In this document: in pieces, positions 1 to 11,052 of the stretch | Position numbering within the stretch: the first letter of the stretch is position 1 | How the letters are laid out: each line of letters opens with the position of its first letter | DNA from: Arion vulgaris | Taxonomy: Eukaryota; Mollusca; Gastropoda; Stylommatophora; Arionidae | Assembly (NCBI GenBank): GCA_020796225.1 | Contig: CM036759.1 | Span: 68,142,590-68,206,589 of the forward strand | Length of the DNA: 64,000 bases | Reading direction: 5' to 3' | The notes under the pieces: model-generated | Told to the model about the DNA's origin: nothing | What the model saw: the letters and a program-made list of their open reading frames with translations, nothing else | Database searches by the model: none | Translations under genes and position numbers: made by a program

Positions 1-120
1 GCAATCGTGTTCCGTGCCGGCTGTCGTATATGATCATTCCTCTCGGTCATGTCGGTGTACAGCATCGTGTTCCGTGCCGGCTGTCGTATATGATCATTCT
101 TCCTGGTCATGTCAGTGAAC
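1..120 (-). repeat. 60-bp tandem duplication of a LINE RT C-terminus
   Basis: Two adjacent 60-bp units (1-60 and 61-120) differ at a few bases. Read on the minus strand they encode MIIYDSRHGT, a variant of the MIAYASRHGT motif that ends several LINE fragments here (for example near 6130-6155). The array is cut by the window edge. Confidence 0.7.
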
Positions 121-179
121 TAATCAGATCGAGATGAGAACCATATTTTAACGTGGCCCCCTGCAACATAAGGCCGACT

Positions 180-336
180 AGCTCAGGCGGAAATAGAAAA
201 TTCCTGTTTAATGAGGGCTGATTTTTGTTAATGTTTGATAGAGCACTATAAGCTTTTTTGTAATTTTACACAACTCTACGAGTCCGTGGTTATTTATTGA
301 AGAAAAATGGTAACAATACTGATATTCCTTAGTATT
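180..336. repeat. dispersed segment, copy A (homologous to 27740-27970)
   Basis: Bases from about 225 to 348, 923 to 1000 and 2088 to 2130 line up, in order and in the same direction, with about 27750-27970. Shared landmarks are tgtttgatag, attttac.caa, ttatttattg and gtctatatacaacaa. Copy A is interrupted by the LINE tail at 349-910 and expanded into the 28-bp array; copy B has neither. The nature of the segment is unknown. Confidence 0.7.
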
Positions 337-922
337 AAACTTAATTTGTCTTTCTTTCTTTCTCGAATCCTGTATGCCTCACAGCGTCAGGTCAGGAAGA
401 GATTTCTAAAACGGACCCTAGTATGCGCTTCGTAGATAGTCTCTTTCGTCGCCTCTGTTATCTCTGAGGTCCATCTTTTGCGTGGCCGGCCTTTTGCTTT
501 GTACCCATTGTATCGGAGCAGCATTGCTCTTTGAGGTGCACTGTCTGATGGTAATCTGCTTACGTGGCCGAACCATTTAATTTGTTGTTTCTTGATGAAG
601 TCTAGTACTGATGTTGTACCCATTTTTTTCCTGATGTCTTCATTTCTCAACCGGTCTCTTCTTGTTACACCCAGCATTCTGCGTAGACACTTCATCTCTG
701 TCATGACTAGTTTTCTTCTATCGTTTGTTGTCAGCGTCCAGGTTTGGCACTGGTAACATAATGGAGGGAGAAAGATTGTGTTGAACATTGCTCTTTTTGT
801 GTTCATGGTGACCTGTTTGCATCTTAAAATTGGCGCCATTTGCCCTATCATTTGATTTGCTTTGTTGCATCTGTGTTGGATTTCATTAGTTATTCTTCCA
901 TTTGCTGAAAAAACTTAATTTG
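337..922 (-). mobile_element. 5'-truncated LINE (RT C-terminus) with 12-bp target duplication
   Basis: The insert is 349-910, flanked by direct repeats aaacttaatttg at 337-348 and 911-922. Its minus strand carries an open frame (387-851) with LCYQCQTWTL, LRRMLGVTRRDRLRNEDIR, WFGHVSRL and GRPRKRW, the tail region that follows the RT palm in many non-LTR elements. The 3' end is a (gaaa)n tail at 349-362. The 5' part is missing, as expected from incomplete target-primed reverse transcription. The homologous segment at 27840-27860 has the uninterrupted target, confirming the borders. Confidence 0.88.
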
Positions 923-972
923 TTACATAATATAACCTTGATTTAGCATGTTGTGTTGTTATTTGTTTTAAT

Positions 973-2091
973 GAATTAGTCTATATATACAACAACACCA
1001 GAATTAGTCTATATATACAACAACACCAGAATTAGTCTATATATACAACAACACCAGAATTAGTCTATATATACAACAACACCAGAATTAGTCTATATAT
1101 ACAACAACACCAGAATTAGTATATATACAACAACACCAGAATTAGTCTATATATACAACAACACCAGAATTAGTTTATATATACAACACCAGAATTAGTC
1201 TATATATACAACAACACCAGAATTAGTCTATATATACAACAACACCAGAATTAGTCTATATATACAACAACACCAGAATTAGTCTATATACAACAACACC
1301 AGAATTAGTCTATATATACAACAACACCAGAATTAGTCTATATATACAACAACACCAGAATTAGTCTATATATACAACAACACCAGAATTAGTCTATATA
1401 TACAACAACACCAGAATTAGTCTATATATATAACAACACCAGAATTAGTCTATATATACAACAACACCAGAATTAGTCTATATATACAACAACACCAGAA
1501 TTAGTCTATATACAACAACACCAGAATTAGTCTATATATACAACAACACCAGAATTAGTCTATATATACAACAACACCAGAATTAGTCTATATATACAAC
1601 AACACCAGAATTAGTCTATATATACAACAACACCAGAATTAGTCTATATATACAACAACACCAGAATTAGTCTATATACAACAACACCAGAATTGTTATA
1701 TATACAACAACACCAGAATTAGTCTATATATACAACAACACCAGAATTAGTCTATATATACAACAACACCAGAATTAGTCTATATATACAACAACACCAG
1801 AATTAGTCTATATATACAACAACACCAGAATTAGTCTATATATCCACAATTAGCATAAAACCCAGAATTAGTCTATATATACAACAACACCAGAATTAGT
1901 CTATATATACAACAACACCAGAATTAGTCTATATATACAACAACACCAGAATTAGTCTATATATACAACAACACCAGAATTAGTCTATATATACAACAAC
2001 ACCAGAATTAGTCTATATATACAACAACACCAGAATTAGTCTATATATACAACAACACCAGAATTAGTCTATATATACAACAACACCAGAA
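973..2091. repeat. 28-bp minisatellite, about 40 units
   Basis: The unit contains agaattagtc, tatatataca and acaacacc. A few units are 24-26 bp through loss of TA steps, and one is scrambled at 1841-1865. A single degenerate unit exists in the paralogous segment at 27905-27930, so the array grew from one pre-existing unit. Confidence 0.95.
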
Positions 2092-2236
2092 TGCAAGAAT
2101 CATGCGACAGTTGTAGTCTTATTCCCTAGAACAACTTTTACCCTATCCCGCCGGCCGTATGTTTATCGGAGGTCACAGTTCAATCAAACTCCCATCTTTT
2201 AATGATTGTCTCCAATAATACAGAGTTGATTTGTTT

Positions 2237-2641
2237 TAAAAGCTCTTCATTGACTATTGTATTATTTGCAGCATTCTTCTTCAACAGTTTTTGTTCATGT
2301 CTCCAGTTTGTGTATGTTAAAAGCTCTTCATTGACTATTGTATTATTTGCAGCATTCTTCTTCAACAGTTTTTCTTCATGTCTCCAGTTTGTGTATGTTA
2401 AAAGCTCTTCATTGACTATTGTATTATTTGCAGCATTCTTCTTCAACAGTTTTTCTTCATGTCTCCAGTTTGTGTATGTTAAAAGCTCTTCATTGACTAT
2501 TGTATTATTTGCAGCATTCTTCTTCAACAGTTTTTGTTCATGTCTCCAGTTTGTGTATGTTAAAAGCTCTTCATTGACTATTGTATTATTTGCAGCATTC
2601 TTCTTCAACAGTTTTTGTTCATGTCTCCAGTTTGTCTATGA
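2237..2641. repeat. 81-bp tandem array, 5 units, reading-frame preserving
   Basis: Five units start at 2237, 2318, 2399, 2480 and 2561. Because 81 is a multiple of three, both strands stay open. On the minus strand each unit gives a 27-residue repeat containing NNTIVNEELL and NWRHE(Q/E)KLLKK. The Q/E change is the only variation among most units. I do not recognise the peptide, and no start, splice or homology evidence supports a gene. It may derive from mobile-element coding sequence. Confidence 0.85.
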
Positions 2642-2663
2642 TGTTGTAGGTCATGTTCCAGCT

Positions 2664-2893
2664 CTCACTAATGTATTTTTTTTCCGATCCAGAAGCACTT
2701 GAGCTTTTCAGCTCTTCGACTCGGTGCCATGGACATCGTAACCCTTCGGTTCGGTGCCACGAACACCGTAAATCTGAGGAATATGTGGCTTTTTCTGCCA
2801 TCCCGCGGAATTGAACCCGCACATACAGAGGGATAGTCACCCGTAGTCCAACACGCTACGAACACGCTGGGCAGACGGGCCTCACTAATGTAT
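2664..2893 (-). mobile_element. SINE-7 copy (tRNA-derived, poly-A) with 13-bp target duplication
   Basis: The element 2677-2880 is flanked by ctcactaatgtat at 2664-2676 and 2881-2893. On the minus strand its 5' end has a tRNA-like head with box A around tagcgtgttgg and box B gggttcaattcc (near 2811-2822). Its 3' end is a poly-A (poly-T at 2676-2683). A second copy is at 43398-43570. Confidence 0.85.
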
Positions 2894-3130
2894 AATAACA
2901 CTACCCCGTTGAAGATTGGAGTAGCAAGAAAAGAACAGCACAACAGGTACGTGAGTAGGCTCATCAATCAAAATCGAACTGGTACAGTCAGTCGCTGGAC
3001 GCTGTTGGAGATATTGCGAAGGAGTTGGGAAGCACCTATGGACATGTCCAGAGTGCAATGAAGATATTGCAAACTGAAACTCTACCCCGACACTGCTTCT
3101 ATATATTTTAAGTTTCCAAATTAACCCCTT
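2894..3130 (+). mobile_element. SINE-8 fragment
   Basis: Matches the reverse complement of 50344-50689: gattgg(a/t)gt.gcaagaaaagaac, gctcatcaatcaaaat, cagtcgctggacgct and the (aactga)-type tail are shared. It includes the core atggacatgtcc...gtgcaatgaagat seen in several SINEs of this window. Confidence 0.7.
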
Positions 3131-3161
3131 GACTTTCCTGCAAGTGATATACAAAAGCTAG

Positions 3162-3602
3162 TCTCTTGATCGATTCATATGACTATCATCATTGCCCTTC
3201 GGTGAGTTACCATGTTGCTCCAATCTCTTTTTTACACAGAAAGATCTCAGCGGCTGTGCACCAATTTCGTAGCACCGGCGAGGATTCCCAATGTAATTTA
3301 GAAGATGATAAAAATATTGTTGTGGGACTTTGTATATATATTTTTATTTTTCTAATGAATTTTGCACGGGCAGCGCCTTTCCAGCCTGCTGGTCTCGATA
3401 TTGAATTGCCAAGGGCTGTTTTACATGCATAACTTGAACACGAGACCTACGTTTTATCGTCCGTCCCCGATAGGACTAGGACCTCGATGTCACCTACACT
3501 GAGATCAGGGATCTCTGACAAAAATATTCTTATGGCTCCACGAGGAAGCGAACCGAGTATCTTTGAAACCAGAGGCTAGCAACTAATCTCTACGCCACAT
3601 AG
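3162..3602 (-). mobile_element. SINE-1 copy (tRNA-derived, about 440 bp)
   Basis: SINE-1 has a tRNA-like head (tggcgtagag.tt..tgct, box B ggttcgcttcc), a body with tcctatcggggacgg, caagggttctttta (reverse) and ggctggaaag, and a 3' end with agatcggagcac...gtgcaatgatgat followed by (atca)n. Here the head is at 3555-3602 and the 3' end at 3162. Confidence 0.8.
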
Positions 3603-3610
3603 ACTAATTG

Positions 3611-3880
3611 AAATCTTACTATCTGTCTCTATCTCTGTCTCTATCTCTGTCTCTATCTCATATATCTTCCTATTTGTAAATCTTACTATCTGTCCCTATT
3701 TCTGTCCCATATATTTTCCTATTTGTAAATCTTACTATCTCTGTCCCTATCTCTGTCCCATATATTTTCCTATTTGTAAATCTTACTATCTGTCCCTATC
3801 TCTGTCCCATATATCTTCCTATTTGTAAATCTTACTATCTCTGTCCCTATCTCTGTCCCATATATCTTCCTATTTGTATG
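3611..3880. repeat. pyrimidine-rich minisatellite, about 52-54 bp units
   Basis: Five units combine tctgtccctatctctgtccc, atatatcttcctatttgtaa and atcttactatc. The first unit contains a (tctcta)n run. Confidence 0.85.
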
Positions 3881-3904
3881 TTTTATCTTCCCTTTCTCTC
3901 TTTC

Positions 3905-4135
3905 TTCTTCTAACCGGGGGCGTGGGGGCTCTCTATGGCGAAGTGGGGGGCTCTATGGCGAAGTGGGGGTGGCTCTCTATGGCGAAGTGGGGGTGGCTCT
4001 CTATGGCGAAGTGGGGGTGGGCTCTCTATGGCGAAGTGGTGGGGGGGCGTGGGGCGGCTCTCTATGGCGAAGTGGTGGGGGCGTGGGCGGCTCTCTATGG
4101 CGAAGTGGGGGCGTGGGGCGGCTCTCATGACGAAG
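3905..4135 (+). repeat. G-rich minisatellite grown from a SINE-4 head
   Basis: About nine units of 20-35 bp, each with ctctatggcgaagtgg plus a variable G run. The last unit (ctcatgacgaagtggttcaa) runs directly into the body of a SINE-4 copy. The unit is therefore the box A end of that SINE. Confidence 0.82.
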
Positions 4136-4445
4136 TGGTTCAAACGTTTGACTGTTGTTCTGAAGATTGTAGGTTCGAATCCGGACCAAGTCATATCTGA
4201 ATTTTTTCATGAGATTCCTAGGATTGCTGTCGGAGCTACGGAGCTTGCGCTTTGTGCAACACTCTCAGTAGATGACGTGCTATTTCTGTCAACAGAGACG
4301 GAACCATAATAGGGTAAGACCCGGTGGAGCTACGGAGTTCGTGCTTTGTGCAACACTTTCAGTAGATGGCGTGCTATTTCTGTCAACAGAGACGGAACCA
4401 TAATGGGGTAAGATCCGGTGCAATGTAATCAATCCTACGTCTTTA
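4115..4445 (+). mobile_element. SINE-4 copy with internal 100-bp duplication
   Basis: SINE-4 has a tRNA-like head (gaagtggtt.aa, box B ggttcgaatccgg at about 4172-4184), a body with gagctacggag, tgtgcaacactc, gtgc.atttctg and acggaaccata, and the end gtgcaatg.a.tcaatc. In this copy the stretch from gagctacgg to aagacccggtg is present twice (about 4230-4330 and 4328-4423). Confidence 0.82.
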
Positions 4446-5005
4446 GACACTCTTTTTTACCCGTCTCTCTCTTCCTCCCTCTCTATAATGGTAACGCCCC
4501 TGGACAATCAGTACGGTTCAGAAAAACGGCTATCTTTACAACAACTTAAGATTTAAACCGCTGTATAACCAGAAGCGGCACCAAGATTCTGTCATCATCA
4601 CGAGATGTCAACTCCCCATTCTCCGTCTTAAAACACTCCCCAACTTTTCTGAAATATATTCCATCAAAACAAAGAGTTCATATTGTGCTACTAAGGGTGT
4701 TGACCCTAGGATAAAGAAGTCGCTATTGCATATTAATAGCCGTATGGAGAAGACGTCCCCCTAGCGGCGCAGGCTAAGACTAATCTATGTTGATTTGCTA
4801 TCAACTCCAGACCTCCTGGGATCCAACCCTTTGATTGATGTGTTATTATTTCGTCTGACCTGGGACGAACTGGTATGTCACAGTTGCCTTTGTTACTGAA
4901 TGTCCATGTTGTTCTGTTGTGTAAATAAAGTGTTGAAAGATCCCAGGGAGGAGGCATCGAAGCCAATAAGCATGATGAGAAACAGCTTGACACACACAAC
5001 AAATT
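4446..5005. other. intron sequence, nothing recognised
   Basis: No convincing exon, tandem array or known element was seen. A pyrimidine-rich run (4455-4485) and a single gtaaataaagtg (4920-4931) are the only visible landmarks. Confidence 0.5.
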
Positions 5006-5007
5006 TA

Positions 5008-5490
5008 ATTACTAGTTAAGCCATTGACTTATGTTCTGAAGGACGTAGGTTAGAATCCGGACCCCGTCGTTCTGTTTGCGAGTGTATTTTCCCCGAAGAC
5101 CCTAGGACTGTTGCCACGTCCTGTGTTGCCAGGGCCCGGAAGGAGAGCAAAGAATAGTAACACTGCGACCTCCAAGGCATGTCGTAAGAGACGTCTGAGG
5201 TAGGGACCTAGGGAAGCTACCCTAGTAGAAAAAAAGGATCGCAGAAATAGGATGTACTGGCCTACTTGTAGGCGCATAACTGGCACAACGTACAATAGCC
5301 CTTCGGCTCAGATCGCATACAAATCACAAAGAGCGGTTAACAAGTAGTCGATATGAAGCGTTCGTCGAAGAAGAAGCTGTCGGAGCTACGGAGTTTGTCC
5401 AATACTCTTAGCAGGTGGCGTGCCATTTCTGCTGAGAGAGACCGAGCCATATGCGTTAAAACCCGGTGCAATGAAGTGAATCTTTCGGCT
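5008..5490 (+). mobile_element. SINE-4 copy interrupted by SINE-3
   Basis: The head (agttaagccattgactt, box B-like ggttagaatccgg near 5048-5060) is at 5010-5111 and the remainder (cggagctacggagtttgtcc onward) at 5381-5490. Between them is a complete SINE-3, 5112-5376. Confidence 0.8.
5108..5380 (+). mobile_element. SINE-3 copy nested in SINE-4
   Basis: The insert 5112-5376 is bordered by a short repeat ctgt (5108-5111, 5377-5380). SINE-3 begins near gtgttgccagggcccg, contains gcatgtcgtaagag, ctacttgtaggcgcataact and ggcacaacgtacaat, and ends with aaatcacaaagag..ttaa and (gaa)n. No clear box A/B is seen, so the head type is unresolved. Confidence 0.75.
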
Positions 5491-5574
5491 TTAGTTCATT
5501 TAGACAAGGCTCCCAGAAGACACAAATGTCAAACTCTGAAACTGAGCAAAGGCTTTTGTATTTCACAAACTAAT

Positions 5575-5745
5575 ACAATTCTCTGTATTTTCTCTGTATT
5601 TTCTAGGTGATTCTTACCCTCTATCGCCATCATTGCTCTTAGTTTTATGTATTTTCTAGGTGAACCTTCTATCGCCATCACTGCTCTTAATTCTCTGTAT
5701 TTTCTCTGTATTTTCTATGTATTTTCTAGGTGAATCTAACAGTAT
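5575..5745. repeat. partial duplications of the 6191-6264 exon end and its splice donor
   Basis: Segments at 5604-5640 and 5661-5696 match the 3' end of the exon 6191-6264 (cttctatcgccatca and neighbours), separated by repeats of tgtattttctaggtga. The first copy keeps the minus-strand donor gtaag; the second has lost it. Confidence 0.8.
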
Positions 5746-5754
5746 TGTAAGATA

Positions 5755-6178
5755 TATTAATGATTCTATGCGGAATCATGGACAATGAAAAAACAATCAA
5801 TAAGATGATTGGAAGCCACAGAGATGTGGTTTTACAGAAGAATGCTGAAAATTCCATGGACAGCGAAGAAAACAAATGATGTTTTAAATCAAGTCTGCAC
5901 ACACAAAGAAACCTTAGCAAAAGAGTAAGAATCAGACAATCAAGGCGTATAATGCGAAGAGAAGGATTAGAACATTTGGTGACAACATGTAAGATTCATG
6001 GAAGGAGAGATCGTGGAAGACAGAGAGAGAGAAGATGTTGGATGGTCTGACATCTTGGTTCGACACAAAATCGACGTCAGAACATATTAACTGCACCAAG
6101 AAGAGAGAGAGAGTTGTGGAGAGACATGATTGCTTACGCCAGCAGGCACGGTACTTGATTGATTGATTGATTGATTGA
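5755..6178 (+). mobile_element. LINE 3' fragment (RT C-terminus) with (ttga)n tail
   Basis: Broken reading frames encode ATEMWFYRRMLKIPWTAKKT-type sequence (5812-5875), then MIAYASRHGT near the end, and finish in ttgattgattgattgatt. Same family as 25065-25500 (minus). Several stops make it non-functional. Confidence 0.82.
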
Positions 6179-6190
6179 TGTTCAACTTAC

Positions 6191-6264
6191 CTTCTATCGC
6201 CATCATTGCTCTCAGTTCTCTGTTTAGTAGTTCGAATCTGCGTTCCAGATCATCCTCTTTTTCT
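6191..6264 (-). CDS. EHBP1: EHBP1-like exon: bMERB domain, third segment
   Basis: A 74-bp exon, phase 2 to phase 1, acceptor ttattttcag and donor GAAG|gtaagt. It reads EKEDDLERRFELLNRELRA then MMAIE, matching the 'EKE.DLERR(Y/F)ELLNRELRAM.AIE' stretch that follows the NALIRR block in bMERB domains. The Leu codon is split correctly with 30279-30378. The remaining bMERB helix and the stop codon are not seen in 1-6190, so the gene continues outside the window. The 3' tail of a LINE fragment (5755-6178) ends about 12 bp from the donor, and a partial copy of the exon end lies at 5604-5640. Confidence 0.93.
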
Positions 6265-6349
6265 CTGAAAATAACAAGTATACGGGCACCTGATGATGAT
6301 GTTGTGGTTAAAGAAGGAGAGGTGGAGAATAGTTAGACAGTATTGATCA

Positions 6350-6615
6350 CGCCCGCCCGTGTGTTGCCGAGGCTCGTAAGGGGAGCAAAGAACAGTAACC
6401 CTACGACCTACACGGCATGTCGTAAGAGGCGAATAAAGTAGGGCCTAGGATGCTACCCTAATAAATAAAATGCGTCGAAGAAATCAGATATGCTGGCCTA
6501 CTTGTAGGCGCATAACTGGCACAGCGTACAATCGCTCTTAGGCTCGGATCATATACAGATCACAAAGAATGATTAACAAGTGGTCGATATGGAGCGTTTG
6601 AAGAAGAAGAATGAA
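6350..6615 (+). mobile_element. SINE-3 copy
   Basis: Starts gtgtgttgccgaggctcg, contains ctacttgtaggcgcataact and ends atcacaaagaatgattaaca plus (gaa)n. Confidence 0.8.
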
Positions 6616-7245
6616 AAAACTGACTCAACACCGTATGAACCAACAATATACCTTCAGGTATGAAAAATGGTTCATTTACTTGTAAACAAATTAATGATAG
6701 TTCCGTGACTAAAAGTGATAAATTATTCTGGTAGAAGATAAATTGCTGGCACCGGGACACCGTGCAGACACGTGATGTCAGATACGATTATATTATCAAT
6801 AGAACCTGGGAGCAGGATTAGCCCCTGTCGTGTGTACCCCTGCAAGGAGAACCAGGCTTAGTAGGGATTGATTACAATCTGAAATCCTGAGGCGTCTCCG
6901 AATACTATTTTTTTCGCCCTTCCATTCCCACGTCATTTGTATTACTTTGTACCCCTCCTCCACTGACAAAGTAAAACGCCCATGATTAACCAGTGTAGTC
7001 TGAGACAAGGTTAAATATATTAGCCAAAGCATTTAGTTAACTAGATGTTTCTACACGAACTATCTTAGCCTGGTTTGGAAGCTTCTTATCATTTCTCTGG
7101 GTATAAATACTTCATGCCACGGACCACAGACAAACTATTTCACAAGATGTCTGCCTCGTCTGCTGCTACATTCAACACTATAAAACGTGGATTGGATTCG
7201 TTTCTGACGATTTCATAAAATATCAATCTGTGATTGTTCTTACAG
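6616..7245. other. intron sequence, nothing recognised
   Basis: No array, exon or known element seen. Confidence 0.45.
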
Positions 7246-7249
7246 GATT

Positions 7250-7645
7250 CTGATTGATTGATTGATAGAACAATCATCATTGCATTTCGGTGAGTAGACG
7301 TGTGCTCCGATCTCATTCTTACACGCGAAGATGTTAGCGGAAGTGCACGAACTCCATAGCACCGGCGAGGTTCCCCGATGTAATTTTGGTCATCTTCTTC
7401 TTCGAGCGCTCCATATCGACCACTTGTTAACCACTCTTTGTGATTTGTATGTGATCTGAGCCTAAGAGCGATTGTTCGTCAAGCCAGTTATGCGCCTACA
7501 AGTAGGCCAGCACATCTGATTTCTGCAACGCTTGTTATTTACTATGGTAGCTTCCCTATGCCCCTACCTGAGTCGCCTGTTTACAACATGCCTTTAGGTC
7601 TCACTGTTACTATTCTCTGCTCCCCACGTGAGCCCCGAAAACACA
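7250..7645 (-). mobile_element. SINE-1 3' fragment joined to a SINE-3 copy
   Basis: 7250-7390 matches the 3' half of SINE-1 in reverse (gattgattgatagaacaatc onward). At about 7391 it gives way to a complete SINE-3 in reverse, from (ttc)n to about 7645. The junction may be an insertion of SINE-3 whose other SINE-1 half has been lost. Confidence 0.7.
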
Positions 7646-7883
7646 CCGGCGAAGTCCGCTTTCAAAGGAGATGTAAATGTTAAGTTAACTTTCCAGGACG
7701 ATATGTATGCTAAATGAATAAGAATCAAAATGTCCAGCATGCATGGTAGCAACATTTGCACACCGTAATATATGAAGCGCACGTCACTTCACATTTTTAA
7801 GCACCCAAGCATGCTGGAGGTAGAAATGCCAATTCCTTTCCTTACTTGTGGAACATTGATTGCGAGGGAAATGTACTCGTAAT

Positions 7884-10800
7884 CTTATGTGTCCGACTCT
7901 ACAAGAGAACGCACAGCATAGCTTAAACTTATGTGTCCGACTCTACAAGAGAACGCACAGCATAGCTTAAACTTATGTGTCCGACTCTACAAGAGAACGC
8001 ACAGCATAGCTTAAACGTATGTGTCCGACTCTACAAGAGAACGCACAGCATAGCTTAAACTTATGTGTCCGACTCTACAAGAGAACGCACAGCATAGCTT
8101 AAACTTATGTGTCCGACTCTACAAGAGAACGCACAGCATAGCTTAGTCCGACTCTACAAGAGAACGAACAGCATAGCTTAAACTTATGTGTCCGACTCTA
8201 CAAGAGAACGCACAGCATAGCTTAAACTTATGTGTCCGACTCTACAAGAGAACGCACAGCATAGCTTAAACTTATGTGTCCGACTCTACAAGAGAACGCA
8301 CAGCATAGCTTAATCTTATGTGTCCGACTCTACAAGAGAACGCACAGCATAGCTTAGTCCGACTCTACAAGAGAACGCACAGCATAGCTTAAACTTATGT
8401 GTCCGACTCTACAAGAGAACGCACAGCATAGCTTAAACTTATGTGTCCGACTCTACAAGAGAACGCACAGCATAGCTTAATCTTATGTGTCCGACTCTAC
8501 AAGAGAACGCACAGCATAGCTTAAACTTATGTGTCCGACTCTACAAGAGAACGCACAGCATAGCTTAAACTTATGTGTCCGACTCTACAAGAGAACGCAC
8601 AGCATAGCTTAATCTTATGTGTCCGACTCTACAAGAGAACGCACAGCATAGCTTAGTCCGACTCTACAAGAGAACGCACAGCATAGCTTAAACTTATGTG
8701 TCCGACTCTACAAGAGAACGCACAGCATAGCTTAAACTTATGTGTCCGACTCTACAAGAGAACGCACAGCATAGCTTAAACTTATGTGTCCGACTCTACA
8801 AGAGAACGCACAGCATAGCTTAAACTTATGTGTCCGACTCTACAAGAGAACGCACAGCATAGCTTAAACTTATGTGTCCGACTCTACAAGAGAACGCACA
8901 GCATAGCTTAAACTTATGTGTCCGACTCTACAAGAGAACGCACAGCATAGCTTAATCTTATGTGTCCGACTCTACAAGAGAACGCACAGCATAGCTTAAA
9001 CTTATGTGTCCGACTCTACAAGAGAACGCACAGCATAGCTTAAACTTATGTGTCCGACTCTACAAGAGAACGCACAGCATAGCTTAATCTTATGTGTCCG
9101 ACTCTACAAGAGAACGCACAGCATAGCTTAGTCCGACTCTACAAGAGAACGCACAGCATAGCTAAACTTATGTGCCGACTCTACAAGAGAACGCACAGCA
9201 TAGCTTAAACTTATGTGTCCGACTCTACAAGAGAACGCACAGCATAGCTTAAACTTATGTGTCCGACTCTACAAGAGAACGCACAGCATAGCTTAAACTT
9301 ATGTGTCCGACTCTACAAGAGAACGCACAGCATAGCTTAAACTTATGTGTCCGACTCTACAAGAGAACGCACAGCATAGCTTAAACTTATGTGTCCGACT
9401 CTACAAGAGAACGCACAGCATAGCTTAATCTTATGTGTCCGACTCTACAAGAGAACGCACAGCATAGCTTAAACTTATGTGTCCGACTCTACAAGAGAAC
9501 GCACAGCATAGCTTAATCTTATGTGTCCGACTCTACAAGAGAACGCACAGCATAGCTTAAACTTATGTGTCCGACTCTACAAGAGAACGCACAGCATAGC
9601 TTAAACTTATGTGTCCGACTCTACAAGAGAACGCACAGCATAGCTTAGTCCGACTCTACAAGAGAACGCACAGCATAGCTTAAACTTATGTGTCCGACTC
9701 TACAAGAGAACGCACAGCATAGCTTAAACTTATGTGTCCGACTCTACAAGAGAACGCACAGCATAGCTTAAACTTATGTGTCCGACTCTACAAGAGAACG
9801 CACAGCATAGCTTAAACTTATGTGTCCGACTCTACAAGAGAACGCACAGCATAGCTTAATCTTATGTGTCCGACTCTACAAGAGAACGCACAGCATAGCT
9901 TAAACTTATGTGTCCGACTCTACAAGAGAACGCACAGCATAGCTTAATCTTATGTGTCCGACTCTACAAGAGAACGCACAGCATAGCTTAAACTTATGTG
10001 TCCGACTCTACAAGAGAACGCACAGCATAGCTTAAACTTATGTGTCCGACTCTACAAGAGAACGCACAGCATAGCTTAGTCCGACTCTACAAGAGAACGC
10101 ACAGCATAGCTTAAACTTATGTGTCCGACTCTACAAGAGAACGCACAGCATAGCTTAAACTTATGTGTCCGACTCTACAAGAGAACGCACAGCATAGCTT
10201 AGTCCGACTCTACAAGAGAACGCACAGCATAGCTTAAACTTATGTGTCCGACTCTACAAGAGAACGCACAGCATAGCTTAAACTTATGTGTCCGACTCTA
10301 CAAGAGAACGCACAGCATAGCTTAAACTTATGTGTCCGACTCTACAAGAGAACGCACAGCATAGCTTAAACTTATGTGTCCGACTCTACAAGAGAACGCA
10401 CAGCATAGCTTAATCTTATGTGTCCGACTCTACAAGAGAACGCACAGCATAGCTTAAACTTATGTGTCCGACTCTACAAGAGAACGCACAGCATAGCTTA
10501 ATCTTATGTGTCCGACTCTACAAGAGAACGCACAGCATAGCTTAAACTTATGTGTCCGACTCTACAAGAGAACGCACAGCATAGCTTAAACTTATGTGTC
10601 CGACTCTACAAGAGAACGCACAGCATAGCTTAGTCCGACTCTACAAGAGAACGCACAGCATAGCTTAAACTTATGTGTCCGACTCTACAAGAGAACGCAC
10701 AGCATAGCTTAAACTTATGTGTCCGACTCTACAAGAGAACGCACAGCATAGCTTAGTCCGACTCTACAAGAGAACGCACAGCATAGCTTAAACTTATGTG

Positions 10801-10924
10801 TCCGACTCTACAAGAGAACGCACAGCATAGCTTAAACTTATGTGTCCGACTCTACAAGAGAACGCACAGCATAGCTTAAACTTATATGTCCGACTCTACA
10901 AGAGAACGCACAGCATAGCTTAAA
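7884..10924. repeat. 44-bp satellite, about 70 units, with higher-order repeat
   Basis: The unit contains cttatgtgtccgactctaca, agagaacgcacagcatagct and taaa. Variants are a form with taat and a 35-bp short form (agcttagtccg junction). Short forms at about 9646, 10078, 10200, 10631 and 10755 recur with a 554-bp spacing, defining a 13-unit higher-order repeat (11 full plus 2 short). Most units are otherwise identical. Confidence 0.97.
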
Positions 10925-11052
10925 AAAAAATATAAGTCTCACAGAAGGGCAAAAGCTCCAGTAATTATATGTGCAGAAATGATCAAAGGGAAACAACTAG
11001 AATATTGGAAAGCAGATTTTTATGAAAATTTAAGTCATTACAATTACAGGTC

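Noticed and set aside
2811..2870. tRNA gene
   Set aside because: Box A and B are present, but the rest does not form a tRNA and the sequence sits inside a SINE with target duplications. The same holds for heads of SINE-1, -2, -4 and -5.
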